In this document: positions 37,253 through 45,907 of the stretch, piece by piece
Layout: each line of letters opens with the position of its first letter
Position numbering within the stretch: position 1 is the stretch's first letter
Assembly: GCA_948473115.1 (NCBI GenBank)
Contig: CAOKWI010000010.1
Location: forward strand, 21,025-85,024
DNA length: 64,000 nt
Source: an uncultured Lachnospiraceae bacterium
GTDB lineage: Bacteria; Bacillota; Clostridia; Lachnospirales; Lachnospiraceae
Direction of reading: 5' to 3'
Notes under the pieces: generated by a model
Told to the model about the DNA's origin: nothing
The model's database searches: none
Seen by the model: the letters and a program-made list of their open reading frames with translations, nothing else
Translations under genes and position numbers: made by a program

Positions 37253-38907
37253 TCAAGCGCGTTTTCCGTTCCATCTGCCTGGTGGCGATTGTTGTTTTCC
37301 TGGCATCCCTGGCTTTGATTATGGGCGCCCTGTATGAATACTTTTCCGATGTGGCGCAGGGGCAGCTGAAAATGCAGACCAGCCTGGCCGCCCAGGGAGT
37401 CGGGAATGAGGGGATGGAATATTTCCGCGGCCTTGAAGTGGCGAACTACCGTATTTCATGGATCGGCGCGGACGGGAGCGTCCTTTATGACAGTGAATCC
37501 GACCATGCGGCCATGGAAAACCACCTGGAGAGGGAAGAGGTGCGGGAGGCGCTGGCTTCGGGTTATGGGGAAAGCAGACGGTATTCCTCCACCCTGATGG
37601 AACGTTCCCTCTACTGCGCGCAGAAACTGGGTGACGGTACCGTCCTGCGGCTTTCCATGTATCAGAATTCCATCCTGATGCTCCTTTGGGGGATGGCGCA
37701 GCCTGTCTGCATGGTGATCGCCATTGCGGTGATCCTTTCTGTTGTCCTGGCAGTCCGGATTTCAAGGAATATCGTGAAACCGCTGAATGAAATCGATCTT
37801 GACCATCCGCTGTCCAATGAGGGATATGACGAGCTTTCCCCCCTTCTGCGGCGCATTGACAGCCAGCAGAGGCAGCTGCAGGGACAAAAGGCTGACCTTC
37901 TCCAAAAACAGAACGAACTGGATACGATTATCGGCAGCATGAACGAAGGTATGGTCCTGTTAAACCAAAAGGGGAAGATCATCAGCATGAACCCTGCCGC
38001 GGGAAAGCTTCTGGATGCCGCCCCTGGCCGTGCCGGCGCTGATATGCTGTCTTTGTGCCGTGGCCTTGGCTTGCAGGAAATCCTGACAAAAGCATTACGT
38101 GGGGAGCAGGGAGAAAACAGGATCTATTTGCGGGGAGAGAATTACCAGATCAATGCGGATCCCATTGTTGCCGGAGGGACTGTGATAGGGACCGCGCTTT
38201 TCTTTTTCAACGTGACGGAGAAGGAGAGGGCGGAGCAGATGCGCCGGGAATTCACCGCAAATGTATCCCATGAACTGAAGACGCCGCTCCATTCCATTTC
38301 AGGCTATGCAGAACTTTTGAAAAATGATATAGTTAAAGAGGGCGATAAGGTATCCTTTGCCGGAAAGATTTATGACGAGGCGCAGCGCATGATACAGCTT
38401 GTGGAGGACATTATCAGTCTTTCCTGCCTTGATGAGGGCGGAGGGGATATGCAGCGTGAGGATACGGATTTTTACGACCTGGCAAGGAGTGCGGTCTGTA
38501 GTCTGGAAGCCCAGGCGGAGGCCGCAGGCGTTACGGTGAAGGTTTCCGGGGAATCCGCCGTACTTGAGGGAATCCCCAGGCTTCTGTACAGCATCGTCTA
38601 TAATCTCTGTGACAATGCGGTGAAATATAACCGGAGGAACGGGAGCGTGGACGTAACGGTAAGAAGGGGAAAGGAGGGCATTGTCCTGACCGTGGAGGAT
38701 ACAGGCATCGGCATTGCGCCTGAGCACCAGGGCCGTATCTTCGAGCGCTTTTACCGGGTGGACAAAAGCCGTTCCAAAGAGGTGGGCGGCACAGGGCTTG
38801 GGCTGTCCATCGTAAAGCATGCCGCAAAGATCCATCATGCCGGGATCGAAATGGAAAGCACCGTGGGAAAAGGCACGGCGGTCACCGTGACGTTTCCGGA
38901 TGTGTGA
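37249..38907 (+). CDS. PhoR-type sensor histidine kinase
   Basis: A 552-residue kinase. TM1 (about 5-30), an external domain of about 110 residues, TM2 (about 145-170), then a PAS domain (IIGSMNEGMVLLNQKGKI, near 225). HisKA has the phospho-His near 341 in NVSHELKTPLHS, and HATPase_c has NLCDNAVKYNRRNG, DTGIGIAPEHQGRIF and GGTGLGLSIVKHAA. GGAGG precedes the ATG, which overlaps the regulator stop. The pair likely responds to an envelope or nutrient signal. Confidence 0.93.
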   Translation: MIKRVFRSICLVAIVVFLASLALIMGALYEYFSDVAQGQLKMQTSLAAQGVGNEGMEYFRGLEVANYRISWIGADGSVLYDSESDHAAMENHLEREEVREALASGYGESRRYSSTLMERSLYCAQKLGDGTVLRLSMYQNSILMLLWGMAQPVCMVIAIAVILSVVLAVRISRNIVKPLNEIDLDHPLSNEGYDELSPLLRRIDSQQRQLQGQKADLLQKQNELDTIIGSMNEGMVLLNQKGKIISMNPAAGKLLDAAPGRAGADMLSLCRGLGLQEILTKALRGEQGENRIYLRGENYQINADPIVAGGTVIGTALFFFNVTEKERAEQMRREFTANVSHELKTPLHSISGYAELLKNDIVKEGDKVSFAGKIYDEAQRMIQLVEDIISLSCLDEGGGDMQREDTDFYDLARSAVCSLEAQAEAAGVTVKVSGESAVLEGIPRLLYSIVYNLCDNAVKYNRRNGSVDVTVRRGKEGIVLTVEDTGIGIAPEHQGRIFERFYRVDKSRSKEVGGTGLGLSIVKHAAKIHHAGIEMESTVGKGTAVTVTFPDV

Positions 38908-38924
38908 TTGTGTGATACGGAAGA

Positions 38925-39020
38925 AATATGGAAGCAACGTGGAAGAAATGCGGAAGTGGCATGAAAGGAATATGGAAGCAATATAGAAGAGATATGGAAG
39001 CAACGTGGAAGTGACATATG
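38925..39020 (+). repeat. Low-complexity ATATGGAAGCAA-type repeat
   Basis: Variants of ATATGGAAGCAACGTGGAAG recur about six times between the kinase gene and the EamA gene. It resembles in style, not sequence, the repeat at 7315-7512. Confidence 0.6.
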
Positions 39021-39038
39021 GAAAGGAAGGGAAATGAT

Positions 39039-39905
39039 ATGTGGGTTGTATTTGCGTTTGGCTCGGCACTGTTTGCCGGAATAACGGCTGTCCTGGCAAA
39101 GTGCGGGATCCGGAAAACAGATTCCAATGTGGCTACGGCGATCAGGACAATTGTTGTCCTGCTGTTTTCCTGGCTGATGGTGTTCCTTACCGGTTCCCAG
39201 GCACAGATTGGGGAAATCGGAGGGAAGACATGGCTGTTCCTGGTCCTGTCTGGACTGGCTACCGGCGCGTCCTGGCTCTGTTATTTCAGGGCATTGCAGA
39301 TCGGCGATATCAACAAGGTAGTGCCCATTGACAAGTCCAGTGTGATCCTTACCATTCTGCTTGCCTTTCTGTTCCTGAAGGAGGAAATCAGCCTGCCAAA
39401 GGCCGTCGGCATAGTCCTCATCGGCGTCGGCACGTTCCTGATGATTGAGAAGAAAAAAACGGATGGCCAGAAACAGGTAAAGGGAGGCAGCTGGCTGCTG
39501 TATGCTGGCGGGTCGGCTGTTTTTGCCAGTCTGACATCCATTCTTGGCAAGGTGGGAATTTCCGGCGTGGAATCAAACCTTGGCACGGCAATCCGCACGG
39601 CCGTGGTATTGCTTATGGCCTGGATCATGGTGTTTGTGACAGGAAAGCAGCATGGAATAAAGGAAGTACCCAAAAAGGAACTGGGATTCATCTGCCTGTC
39701 CGGCTTTGCCACCGGCGCATCCTGGCTCTGCTATTACAGGGCACTGCAGGACGGCCCGGCAAGCGTGGTGGTTCCTGTTGACAAACTCAGCATTGTGGTG
39801 ACGGTTGTATTTTCCTATTTCGTTTTCCGGGAGCGACTGTCAAAAAAAGCGGCTTTGGGACTGGTCCTGATTGTGGCGGGGACGCTTGTAATGCTGATCC
39901 CTTAA
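39039..39905 (+). CDS. EamA/DMT-family transporter
   Basis: A 288-residue, ten-helix membrane protein built of two homologous halves, each starting with a similar stretch (AVLAKCGIRKTDSNVATAIR and LGKVGISGVESNLGTAIR) and each containing GLATGASWLCYFRALQ or GFATGASWLCYYRALQ. The internal duplication is unusually clear. Relatives export metabolites or amino acids; the substrate is unknown. ATG 39039 follows GGAAGGGA. Confidence 0.92.
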   Translation: MWVVFAFGSALFAGITAVLAKCGIRKTDSNVATAIRTIVVLLFSWLMVFLTGSQAQIGEIGGKTWLFLVLSGLATGASWLCYFRALQIGDINKVVPIDKSSVILTILLAFLFLKEEISLPKAVGIVLIGVGTFLMIEKKKTDGQKQVKGGSWLLYAGGSAVFASLTSILGKVGISGVESNLGTAIRTAVVLLMAWIMVFVTGKQHGIKEVPKKELGFICLSGFATGASWLCYYRALQDGPASVVVPVDKLSIVVTVVFSYFVFRERLSKKAALGLVLIVAGTLVMLIP

Positions 39906-39948
39906 AAAGTTGAAAGCGCAGGGTGGAAGCGGTGGAGGTGAAAGGGTT

Positions 39949-40482
39949 ATGGATGCATTGAGGAAAGAAGAGGTTTATACGATAGAGGATATTTATGCCC
40001 TGCCGGAGGGAGAGAGGGCAGAACTGATTGATGGGAAGATTTATTATATGGCTCCGCCAAATACAAAACATCAGAGATTGTTGAATGATATCAGTACAGA
40101 GATTAATATGTATATCAGGGCAAATGACGGTGGGTGTGAGATGTTTCCGGCTCCATTTGCCGTGTTTTTAAATCAGGACGATGTAAATTATGTTGAGCCG
40201 GATATTTCCGTGATCTGTAACCCATCTAAGTTAGATGACAAGGGGTGTCACGGTGCGCCGGATTGGGTGATCGAAATTGTTTCTCCTGAAAATAAGCCAA
40301 TGGATTATTTTACAAAGCTGTTCAAATACCGGGCAGCGGGAGTCAGGGAATACTGGATAGTGGATCCTGCAAAGGAGATGGTTACGGTATATAGATTTGA
40401 AAAGGAGACAATGGAAGAATATTCTTTCGGTGAAGATGTACCGGTAGGGATATATGCAGGTTTTTCCATAAAGGTGCAGTAA
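39949..40482 (+). CDS. Uma2 family protein (PD-(D/E)XK nuclease fold)
   Basis: A 177-residue Uma2/DUF820 protein: ELIDGKIYYMAPPNTKHQ start, VEPDISVICNPSKLDDKG with the first acid, PDWVIEIVSPEN with the second, then LFKYRAAGVREYWIVDPAKE. All fold residues seem intact. The start at 39949 follows AAAGGG. It lies alone between the transporter and the MerR regulator. Confidence 0.87.
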   Translation: MDALRKEEVYTIEDIYALPEGERAELIDGKIYYMAPPNTKHQRLLNDISTEINMYIRANDGGCEMFPAPFAVFLNQDDVNYVEPDISVICNPSKLDDKGCHGAPDWVIEIVSPENKPMDYFTKLFKYRAAGVREYWIVDPAKEMVTVYRFEKETMEEYSFGEDVPVGIYAGFSIKVQ

Positions 40483-40522
40483 AATCAGATTCTTTTCATA
40501 GTTGGAAATCCCGAAAAAACAC

Positions 40523-40553
40523 TTGACTTTGAGTTCACTCCAACTTGTATAAT
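40523..40553 (+). promoter_or_regulatory. MerR-type promoter with 19-bp spacer
   Basis: TTGACT (40523-40528), 19 bp, TATAAT (40548-40553). The spacer holds an imperfect dyad, CTTTGAGT-tc-ACTCCAAC. Over-long spacers with a centred dyad are the mark of promoters that a MerR protein must twist to activate, here very likely the regulator encoded just downstream. Confidence 0.75.
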
Positions 40554-40597
40554 AAATCAGATATTTGTTTGTGCTGTCTGGCAGGCGGGGTGTGGGA

Positions 40598-41005
40598 ATG
40601 ACGATCAGAGAGGTGTGCGAGAAATATCATATTTTACCGGATACGCTCAGATATTACGAGCGGGTGGGGGCAATCCCGGCGGTAAACCGCACAGAGGGCG
40701 GTATCAGGGACTATTCCGAAGAGGATATGGGCTGGGTGGAGAATGCCATCTGCATGCGCAACGCAGGCGTTCCCGTGGAGATGGTCGTCTCATATGTGAA
40801 GCTGTGCCAGCAGGGGGACGGTACCTTTGCCGCAAGACGGGATTTATTGAAGGAAGCCCGCACCGGTATCGTGAAGCAGATGGAAAAATGCCGGAGGGAG
40901 CTGGAGCGTCTCGACTACAAGATTGAGCGGTACGAGACCGCGGTGGAGACCGGCGAACTGGTCTGGGACAGGACATTTTCCGAGGATGCCTGTGGGCAGG
41001 CATGA
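40598..41005 (+). CDS. MerR family transcriptional regulator (NmlR/AdhR-like)
   Basis: A 135-residue regulator with N-terminal winged helix (MTIREVCEKYHILPDTLRYY and IPAVNRTEGGIRDYSEED) and a dimerisation coiled coil. The C-terminus has a single Cys (DACGQA), and no metal-site Cys pair is seen. This class often controls aldehyde-responsive oxidoreductases, which fits the reductase that follows. It probably controls its own promoter upstream. ATG 40598 is the first plausible start. Confidence 0.9.
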   Translation: MTIREVCEKYHILPDTLRYYERVGAIPAVNRTEGGIRDYSEEDMGWVENAICMRNAGVPVEMVVSYVKLCQQGDGTFAARRDLLKEARTGIVKQMEKCRRELERLDYKIERYETAVETGELVWDRTFSEDACGQA

Positions 41006-41211
41006 GCTGGTGCTGACCTGACAGATTACAGGACAGACAGATGCAGGAAAACAATATTTCAGGGAGAGTCTGGGAAAATATCCCTTCGGGAATATATACC
41101 GGGAAAGCATTGTTCCCGCAGGCAGGGAATCGGACAGATGCATCGGCATCCATTTGGTAAAAGCCGTAGGGTATATGATTCAGACGTGCTCCGGAACAGG
41201 AGGAGAGAGGA

Positions 41212-42345
41212 ATGGTTTACAGGAAATTTCAGGAGTTAAAGCTTTCCGGGCTGGGGCTTGGCATGATGCGTCTGCCGGTGCTGGACGGCGATGACGGCAG
41301 GGTGGATGAGGCCGCTGCGGCGGAAATGATCGATTACGCCTACCACAACGGAATCAATTACTTCGACACGGCATGGGGATATCATGACGGCAATTCGGAA
41401 CTGGTTGCCGGGAAATACCTCGGCAGATACCCGCGGGACAGCTATTACCTTGCGAGCAAATTCCCGGGGTATGACCTGTCCAATATGGATAAGGTGGAGG
41501 AAATCTTTGAGAAACAGCTGGAAAAGTGCCGGACACCTTATTTTGATTTCTACCTTTTCCACAATGTTTACGAGGGAAATATCGATGCCTATCTGGATCC
41601 GCAATACGGGATTTTTGATTATCTGCTGAAACAGAAGGAGAACGGGCGTATCCGTCATCTTGGTTTTTCCGCACATGGCAGCGTGGAGGTGATACAGCGT
41701 TTTCTGGACGCTTATGGAAAGTATATGGAATTCTGCCAGCTTCAGCTGAATTATATGGACTGGCATTTCCAGAATGCCCAGGAGAAAGTGGCGCTGATGA
41801 ATAAAATGGGGATTCCCGTATGGGTCATGGAGCCCCTGCGGGGCGGTAAGCTGGCGCAGGCTTCCGGGGAGCTGGCCGCGTTCATGCAGTCCGCCCGCCC
41901 GGAGGAGACGGTTCCCGGCTGGGCCTTCCGTTTCCTGCAGAGTATCCCGGGAGTGACCATGGTCCTGTCCGGCATGTCCAATATGGAGCAGCTGAAAGCG
42001 AATATTGCTACATATGAGACGGATGAGCCCCTTGTCGGGGATGAATTTGAGGGTCTTGTGGAACGGATGGACGAGGAGACCAGGAAGGCCGGGCTGTCCT
42101 GTACCGCCTGCCATTACTGCACCAGCCATTGCCCCAAGGGACTTCCCATTCCGGAGCTGATTTCCCTGTATAATGAGCACAAGGCTACGGGAGGCGGCTT
42201 TATTGCCCCCATGGCGGTGGGAAGCATGCCGGAAGAGAAACGGCCTGCCAACTGTATCGGATGCAGGGGCTGTGAGCAGGTCTGCCCCCAGCAGATCAAG
42301 ATCTCCGAGATGATGAAGGAATTTTCTTCCATGATCGGGATGTAA
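41212..42345 (+). CDS. Aldo/keto reductase with C-terminal ferredoxin domain
   Basis: A 377-residue protein. The barrel begins LSGLGLGMMRLPVL and contains NYFDTAWGYHDGNSE with the catalytic-type Asp and Tyr, YYLASKFPGYD with Lys, and HLGFSAHG. The tail holds CTACHYCTSHCPKG and CIGCRGCEQVCPQQ, expected to carry two 4Fe-4S clusters. The start follows GGAGGAGAG. It probably shares the MerR-controlled transcript, suggesting a role in reducing reactive carbonyls or a specific metabolite. Confidence 0.9.
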   Translation: MVYRKFQELKLSGLGLGMMRLPVLDGDDGRVDEAAAAEMIDYAYHNGINYFDTAWGYHDGNSELVAGKYLGRYPRDSYYLASKFPGYDLSNMDKVEEIFEKQLEKCRTPYFDFYLFHNVYEGNIDAYLDPQYGIFDYLLKQKENGRIRHLGFSAHGSVEVIQRFLDAYGKYMEFCQLQLNYMDWHFQNAQEKVALMNKMGIPVWVMEPLRGGKLAQASGELAAFMQSARPEETVPGWAFRFLQSIPGVTMVLSGMSNMEQLKANIATYETDEPLVGDEFEGLVERMDEETRKAGLSCTACHYCTSHCPKGLPIPELISLYNEHKATGGGFIAPMAVGSMPEEKRPANCIGCRGCEQVCPQQIKISEMMKEFSSMIGM

Positions 42346-42354
42346 CAGGATGTT

Positions 42355-42490
42355 TTTATTCCCGCGGGCAAACATTGCTCGCTGAGCAATGAGCCAAGTC
42401 AGCACAGCTGGCTTTGTGCTGCTGCTTGCACAAATTGCTTGTTAAGCAATAGCATGAAGCCGACTATGTTGGCCTGGCGAATGCTGTCCA
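42355..42490. repeat. Palindromic intergenic element (family C)
   Basis: Contains hairpins CATTGCTCGCTGAGCAATG and AATTGCTTGTTAAGCAAT and the strings AGCTGGCTTTGTGC and TTGGCCTGGCGAATGC. The last two recur in inverted orientation at about 45809-45890, so the two copies flank the GNAT/HelD segment. Confidence 0.7.
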
Positions 42491-42554
42491 TCCGTTTCGG
42501 CTGCGTGAAATGAAAAGTAACAACCAAAGTTTTTAATCACTTATAAACTGGAAT

Positions 42555-43055
42555 TCATAAACCTCGCTGGGCAACAATTACGGTATAGTTTTCCGTATCA
42601 TATGTAACTCCTGTTTCTCTAAAACCATTTTTGTGCCAAAAATGTTCTGCTTGAGGATTCCCTTTTACCCAACCAAGGCGTACATTCGCTATCCCAATAC
42701 GGGTCAGATAAGCACACAGGTCATTGATGATCTTGCTCCCTGTTCCAGTATTTTGTATGGACACATCCGTCATAAAAAATCCAATAAAGGCTGTTAATTC
42801 ATCCGGATAGGCCATGATGAAATCCATCACAGCAATCAGTTTTTCCCCATCATAAAATCCCAGATAATACTTATCGCACATTTCCTTGTTGGGTGGGAGC
42901 GCATTCATATCATCCATAATGCTCTGTTCTGATACAAACGGTGGACAGTATTGATAGTATAAACTGTTTTTATAGCATAATGTATATACTTCCGCTGCAT
43001 CATCGGCACGCATCTTTCGAACAAGATATTGGTTTGAGAATAATGAAATATCCAT
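42555..43055 (-). CDS. GNAT family N-acetyltransferase
   Basis: A 166-residue acetyltransferase. The acetyl-CoA loop is IQNTGTGSKIINDL, and the last motif is GNPQAEHFWHKNGFRETG. The start MDISLFSNQYLVRKMRADDAAEVYTL is typical of putative ribosomal-protein-alanine or small-molecule acetyltransferases. A promoter lies about 125 bases upstream. Substrate unknown. Confidence 0.87.
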   Translation of the reverse strand: MDISLFSNQYLVRKMRADDAAEVYTLCYKNSLYYQYCPPFVSEQSIMDDMNALPPNKEMCDKYYLGFYDGEKLIAVMDFIMAYPDELTAFIGFFMTDVSIQNTGTGSKIINDLCAYLTRIGIANVRLGWVKGNPQAEHFWHKNGFRETGVTYDTENYTVIVAQRGL

Positions 43056-43182
43056 TTTCCTACGCCTTCCTTATCCAAACATTCAAACTTTGATTTATCG
43101 GTTTGTACTGAGGGAAATAATATCATAAATTGCTCCGCAATTTACGATGGCCATCCGGCCACTGGTTGTCACGAATAAGGTC

Positions 43183-43211
43183 ATTATATCATACCCAATT
43201 ACGAAAAACAA
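43183..43211 (-). promoter_or_regulatory. Promoter of the minus-strand GNAT gene
   Basis: On the minus strand TTGTTT (43211-43206), 17 bp, TATAAT (43188-43183). The leader contains a TAAATTGC hairpin at 43127-43145. Confidence 0.6.
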
Positions 43212-43280
43212 TCCCTGCTCTACGCCCGTTCCGGCTGTCCAGACGGTTAAGGGACAAGTAGTATTTTTTCGCACAACGGT

Positions 43281-45494
43281 CTATGCCCTGATTTCCAGAT
43301 ATTGCCTATACCCCTGCAGCGAATCCGGCAGGATGTCCCTTTCTACAAAATACAGTTCATGCAAGGCTCTGGTGCATCCCAGGTATACCTTCTGCCTCAT
43401 GCGGTCGTTTCCCAGGTTGGAATAAATACAGTTGAACAGGATCACGGCGTCAAATTCCAGTCCTTTCGCAAGCAGGAGGGGAATGATCACCAGATGCCCC
43501 GTCATCTCATCGTCAGGGGAAAGGATCAGTTGGGCTTCCTGATGTCCCTGCAGGCGTGACTTTACCGCAAGGGCGTCCTCATCGTTGTCCACGATCACCG
43601 CAATAGAATGGTACTGTCCGAGTCCTTCCAGGATCGGGACAAGGCAGGAAAGTATATCTTTGCATATCAGGTACTGCGGTTTCCTGACCGTCCGGTGGAA
43701 ATAGGAGTAGCATTCCGTGATCGGGCGGTGCGCCTCATTGATCAGTTCAAAGGCCAGGGCGTTAATGTCGCCGGAGGAGCGGTAGCACTTACCCAGCCGG
43801 ATCTGTGCCAGGTCCGGCCCGAAAACCTGTGTATAATCGTTGTAGTCCCGGATGGTCGTGAGGGAATTGACGGCCTGGTAAATATCGCCCAGCAGGGTGA
43901 AGCTGCTCTTGGGCAGCAGGTGTTTTATGATGGACAGCTGGAGCAGGCTGTAATCCTGGGACTCGTCAATTACCGTGTGGCGGATGGTGGGGAACGGGGC
44001 GGCTTTTCCCATCAGCACTTTGACAAACAGGTAGAAGAGCGCCTCCTCATATAAAAGCTTCCGGCGGTTCAGGGAGTCGGACAATCTCGCAGCTATTTCG
44101 TCCCCCTTCCCCGTCCGGTCCAGGTAATCCGATAGAACCTTTACCGCCTGTGCCTGGGGATCCAGCCTGTTCTGGCGGAGGATCTCCTCTTGGGCGGACT
44201 CTATATATGTCTGCCTGGTCTTTTTATAGAGCAGGTTCCATTCTTTTTCCGACAATATATCCTCATGGCTCTCCATGAGATCATTGTATATCTCGTCCTT
44301 ATGCAGGAGAAAGAATTCCTCCACGGTCTTTTTTACCAGCTGCCCCAGCATTTCAAAGCGCGCTTGGAAGGACGGGAATTTCCGGGTGTCCAGCCGATCC
44401 TGGAAGGACTCCGGCGACAATAGGATTTCCTCCCCGTAACGGATTTCGGGAATCCGGAAAGGAAAAGCGGCGAAGTAGTCCGTGCAGTACCGGATCAGAT
44501 CCGGGGAATACAGGATTCTGAGTCCCTTTGCCCTTTCCCCGGCATAACTGCTTTCCAGCCGTTTCAGCTGGCTGTAATAGTCCTCGATTACCATGCCCTG
44601 ATCCATATAGGCTTCCAAAAGATCGGCAAAAACCTTTGTTTCCGCCGGCCTTTCCCCCAGATCGGGCAGGATGGCGGAAAGATAGGAGGCAAAAATGCTG
44701 TTATTGGACAGGATCAGGATATTTTCCGATTTTATGGTGTCCCTGTTGCAGTAAAGGATATAGGCGAGACGGTGCAGGCCGATGCTGGTCTTTCCGCTGC
44801 CTGCAAGGCCGTATATCAGGCAGGAGCGCCTGGTGTCGCTCCGGATCGCCAGGTTTTGCTCTTTCTGTATGCTTCCGACGATGACCTTGAGCTTATGGTC
44901 GGAATGCCCGGAAAGGACTTCCCCCAGGATATTGTCGTACATGGACGAATCGGTGTCATAGGCATGGAGGAGTCGGCCATCTTCAACCCTGTATTGCCGC
45001 TTTTTCGTGACCACTACCTCCACCTTGTTCCCATGGACCTCATACCAGGCCGGGCCGAGGTCGAATTGGTAGAACATGGAGGAAATGGGCGCCCTCCAGT
45101 CAACCACGTATATTGCATGGGATTCCTTTTCTGTGAGACTGTAAATCCCGATATAGATGGTGTCCCTGTCGCCCGTCGTGGGATCCTCGAAATCCAGACG
45201 GCCGAAATAGGGGGATTTCTCCATTTTGGACAGCCGCTGTATTTCCTGTTCATTCCGCCCATACTCATCCTCCGCCAGGTTCACCTCGGCATCCTGGGCG
45301 CTCAGGAGGATCACATCGTCAAAGTCCCGGATCAGGTGCCGGTTGTCATCCCACATCTCTTTCCGCCGGTGTATGACCTGCTCTTTCAGTAACGCTTTCT
45401 CCTCGTGCAATTTCTTCAGCCTGTGCCGGATGATTCCTTCCACCCGGTCAAGATAGTTCATTTCCTCCTGTAATTCCTTTTTCTCCATGGACAT
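43281..45494 (-). CDS. helD: HelD-like RNA polymerase recycling ATPase (UvrD/Rep superfamily)
   Basis: A 737-residue superfamily 1 helicase-like ATPase. The N-terminal antiparallel coiled coil (about 1-80) reaches into the polymerase channel in known HelD proteins. The typical YIGIYSLTEKESHAIYVVDW and RAPISSMFYQFD stretch follows, then Walker A LIYGLAGSGKTSIGLH near residue 230, motif II VIDESQDYSLLQL, motif III LGDIYQAVNS, and late motifs ending KVYLGCTRALHELYFV. It frees stalled RNA polymerase from DNA. AGGAGG precedes the ATG. Confidence 0.92.
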   Translation of the reverse strand: MSMEKKELQEEMNYLDRVEGIIRHRLKKLHEEKALLKEQVIHRRKEMWDDNRHLIRDFDDVILLSAQDAEVNLAEDEYGRNEQEIQRLSKMEKSPYFGRLDFEDPTTGDRDTIYIGIYSLTEKESHAIYVVDWRAPISSMFYQFDLGPAWYEVHGNKVEVVVTKKRQYRVEDGRLLHAYDTDSSMYDNILGEVLSGHSDHKLKVIVGSIQKEQNLAIRSDTRRSCLIYGLAGSGKTSIGLHRLAYILYCNRDTIKSENILILSNNSIFASYLSAILPDLGERPAETKVFADLLEAYMDQGMVIEDYYSQLKRLESSYAGERAKGLRILYSPDLIRYCTDYFAAFPFRIPEIRYGEEILLSPESFQDRLDTRKFPSFQARFEMLGQLVKKTVEEFFLLHKDEIYNDLMESHEDILSEKEWNLLYKKTRQTYIESAQEEILRQNRLDPQAQAVKVLSDYLDRTGKGDEIAARLSDSLNRRKLLYEEALFYLFVKVLMGKAAPFPTIRHTVIDESQDYSLLQLSIIKHLLPKSSFTLLGDIYQAVNSLTTIRDYNDYTQVFGPDLAQIRLGKCYRSSGDINALAFELINEAHRPITECYSYFHRTVRKPQYLICKDILSCLVPILEGLGQYHSIAVIVDNDEDALAVKSRLQGHQEAQLILSPDDEMTGHLVIIPLLLAKGLEFDAVILFNCIYSNLGNDRMRQKVYLGCTRALHELYFVERDILPDSLQGYRQYLEIRA

Positions 45495-45694
45495 ATCCTC
45501 CTATAATTTATACTTATGAACGAAATCATTTGCCGACCTAAATGTATAACGAGTGAACGCATGGGCAGTGTTGAACAGAAAGCGGCAGATAAATGCGTTC
45601 ACGAGTATATGAAACTGTATCTGGTTCTGAATGATTTCCATGTTTCCTTAAATATCGATGTAAACTTATCAAAAGAACGGGGAAAATACAAGAC

Positions 45695-45900
45695 TTGTAT
45701 TGGGTGAATTTTTTTGCTATAATAATTTCAGAAAACAAAGAGAAATATCGGAGGAAGCGGCAGGTTGGCCATTGGCTGGAATCATGCCGTTTTTTGTTGT
45801 GACCCTCACGGCATTCGCCAGGCCAGCCGCGTTGGCTCTATGCTCGTTCAGGCAGAGACACAAAGCCAGCTGTGTGGATCTGGCTTTGTGCCTGCGGGAA
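45695..45900 (+). repeat. Promoter followed by palindromic element (family C, inverted copy)
   Basis: TTGTAT (45695-45700), 17 bp, TATAAT (45718-45723) leads into the element carrying GCATTCGCCAGGCCA and ACAAAGCCAGCTGTG, shared in inverse with 42355-42490. Short open frames here look accidental. A small transcribed RNA is possible. Confidence 0.55.
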
Positions 45901-45907
45901 GGAAAGA

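Noticed and set aside
45516..45707. 63-codon ORF upstream of helD on the plus strand
   Set aside because: No ribosome site, and it covers the helD promoter region on the other strand.
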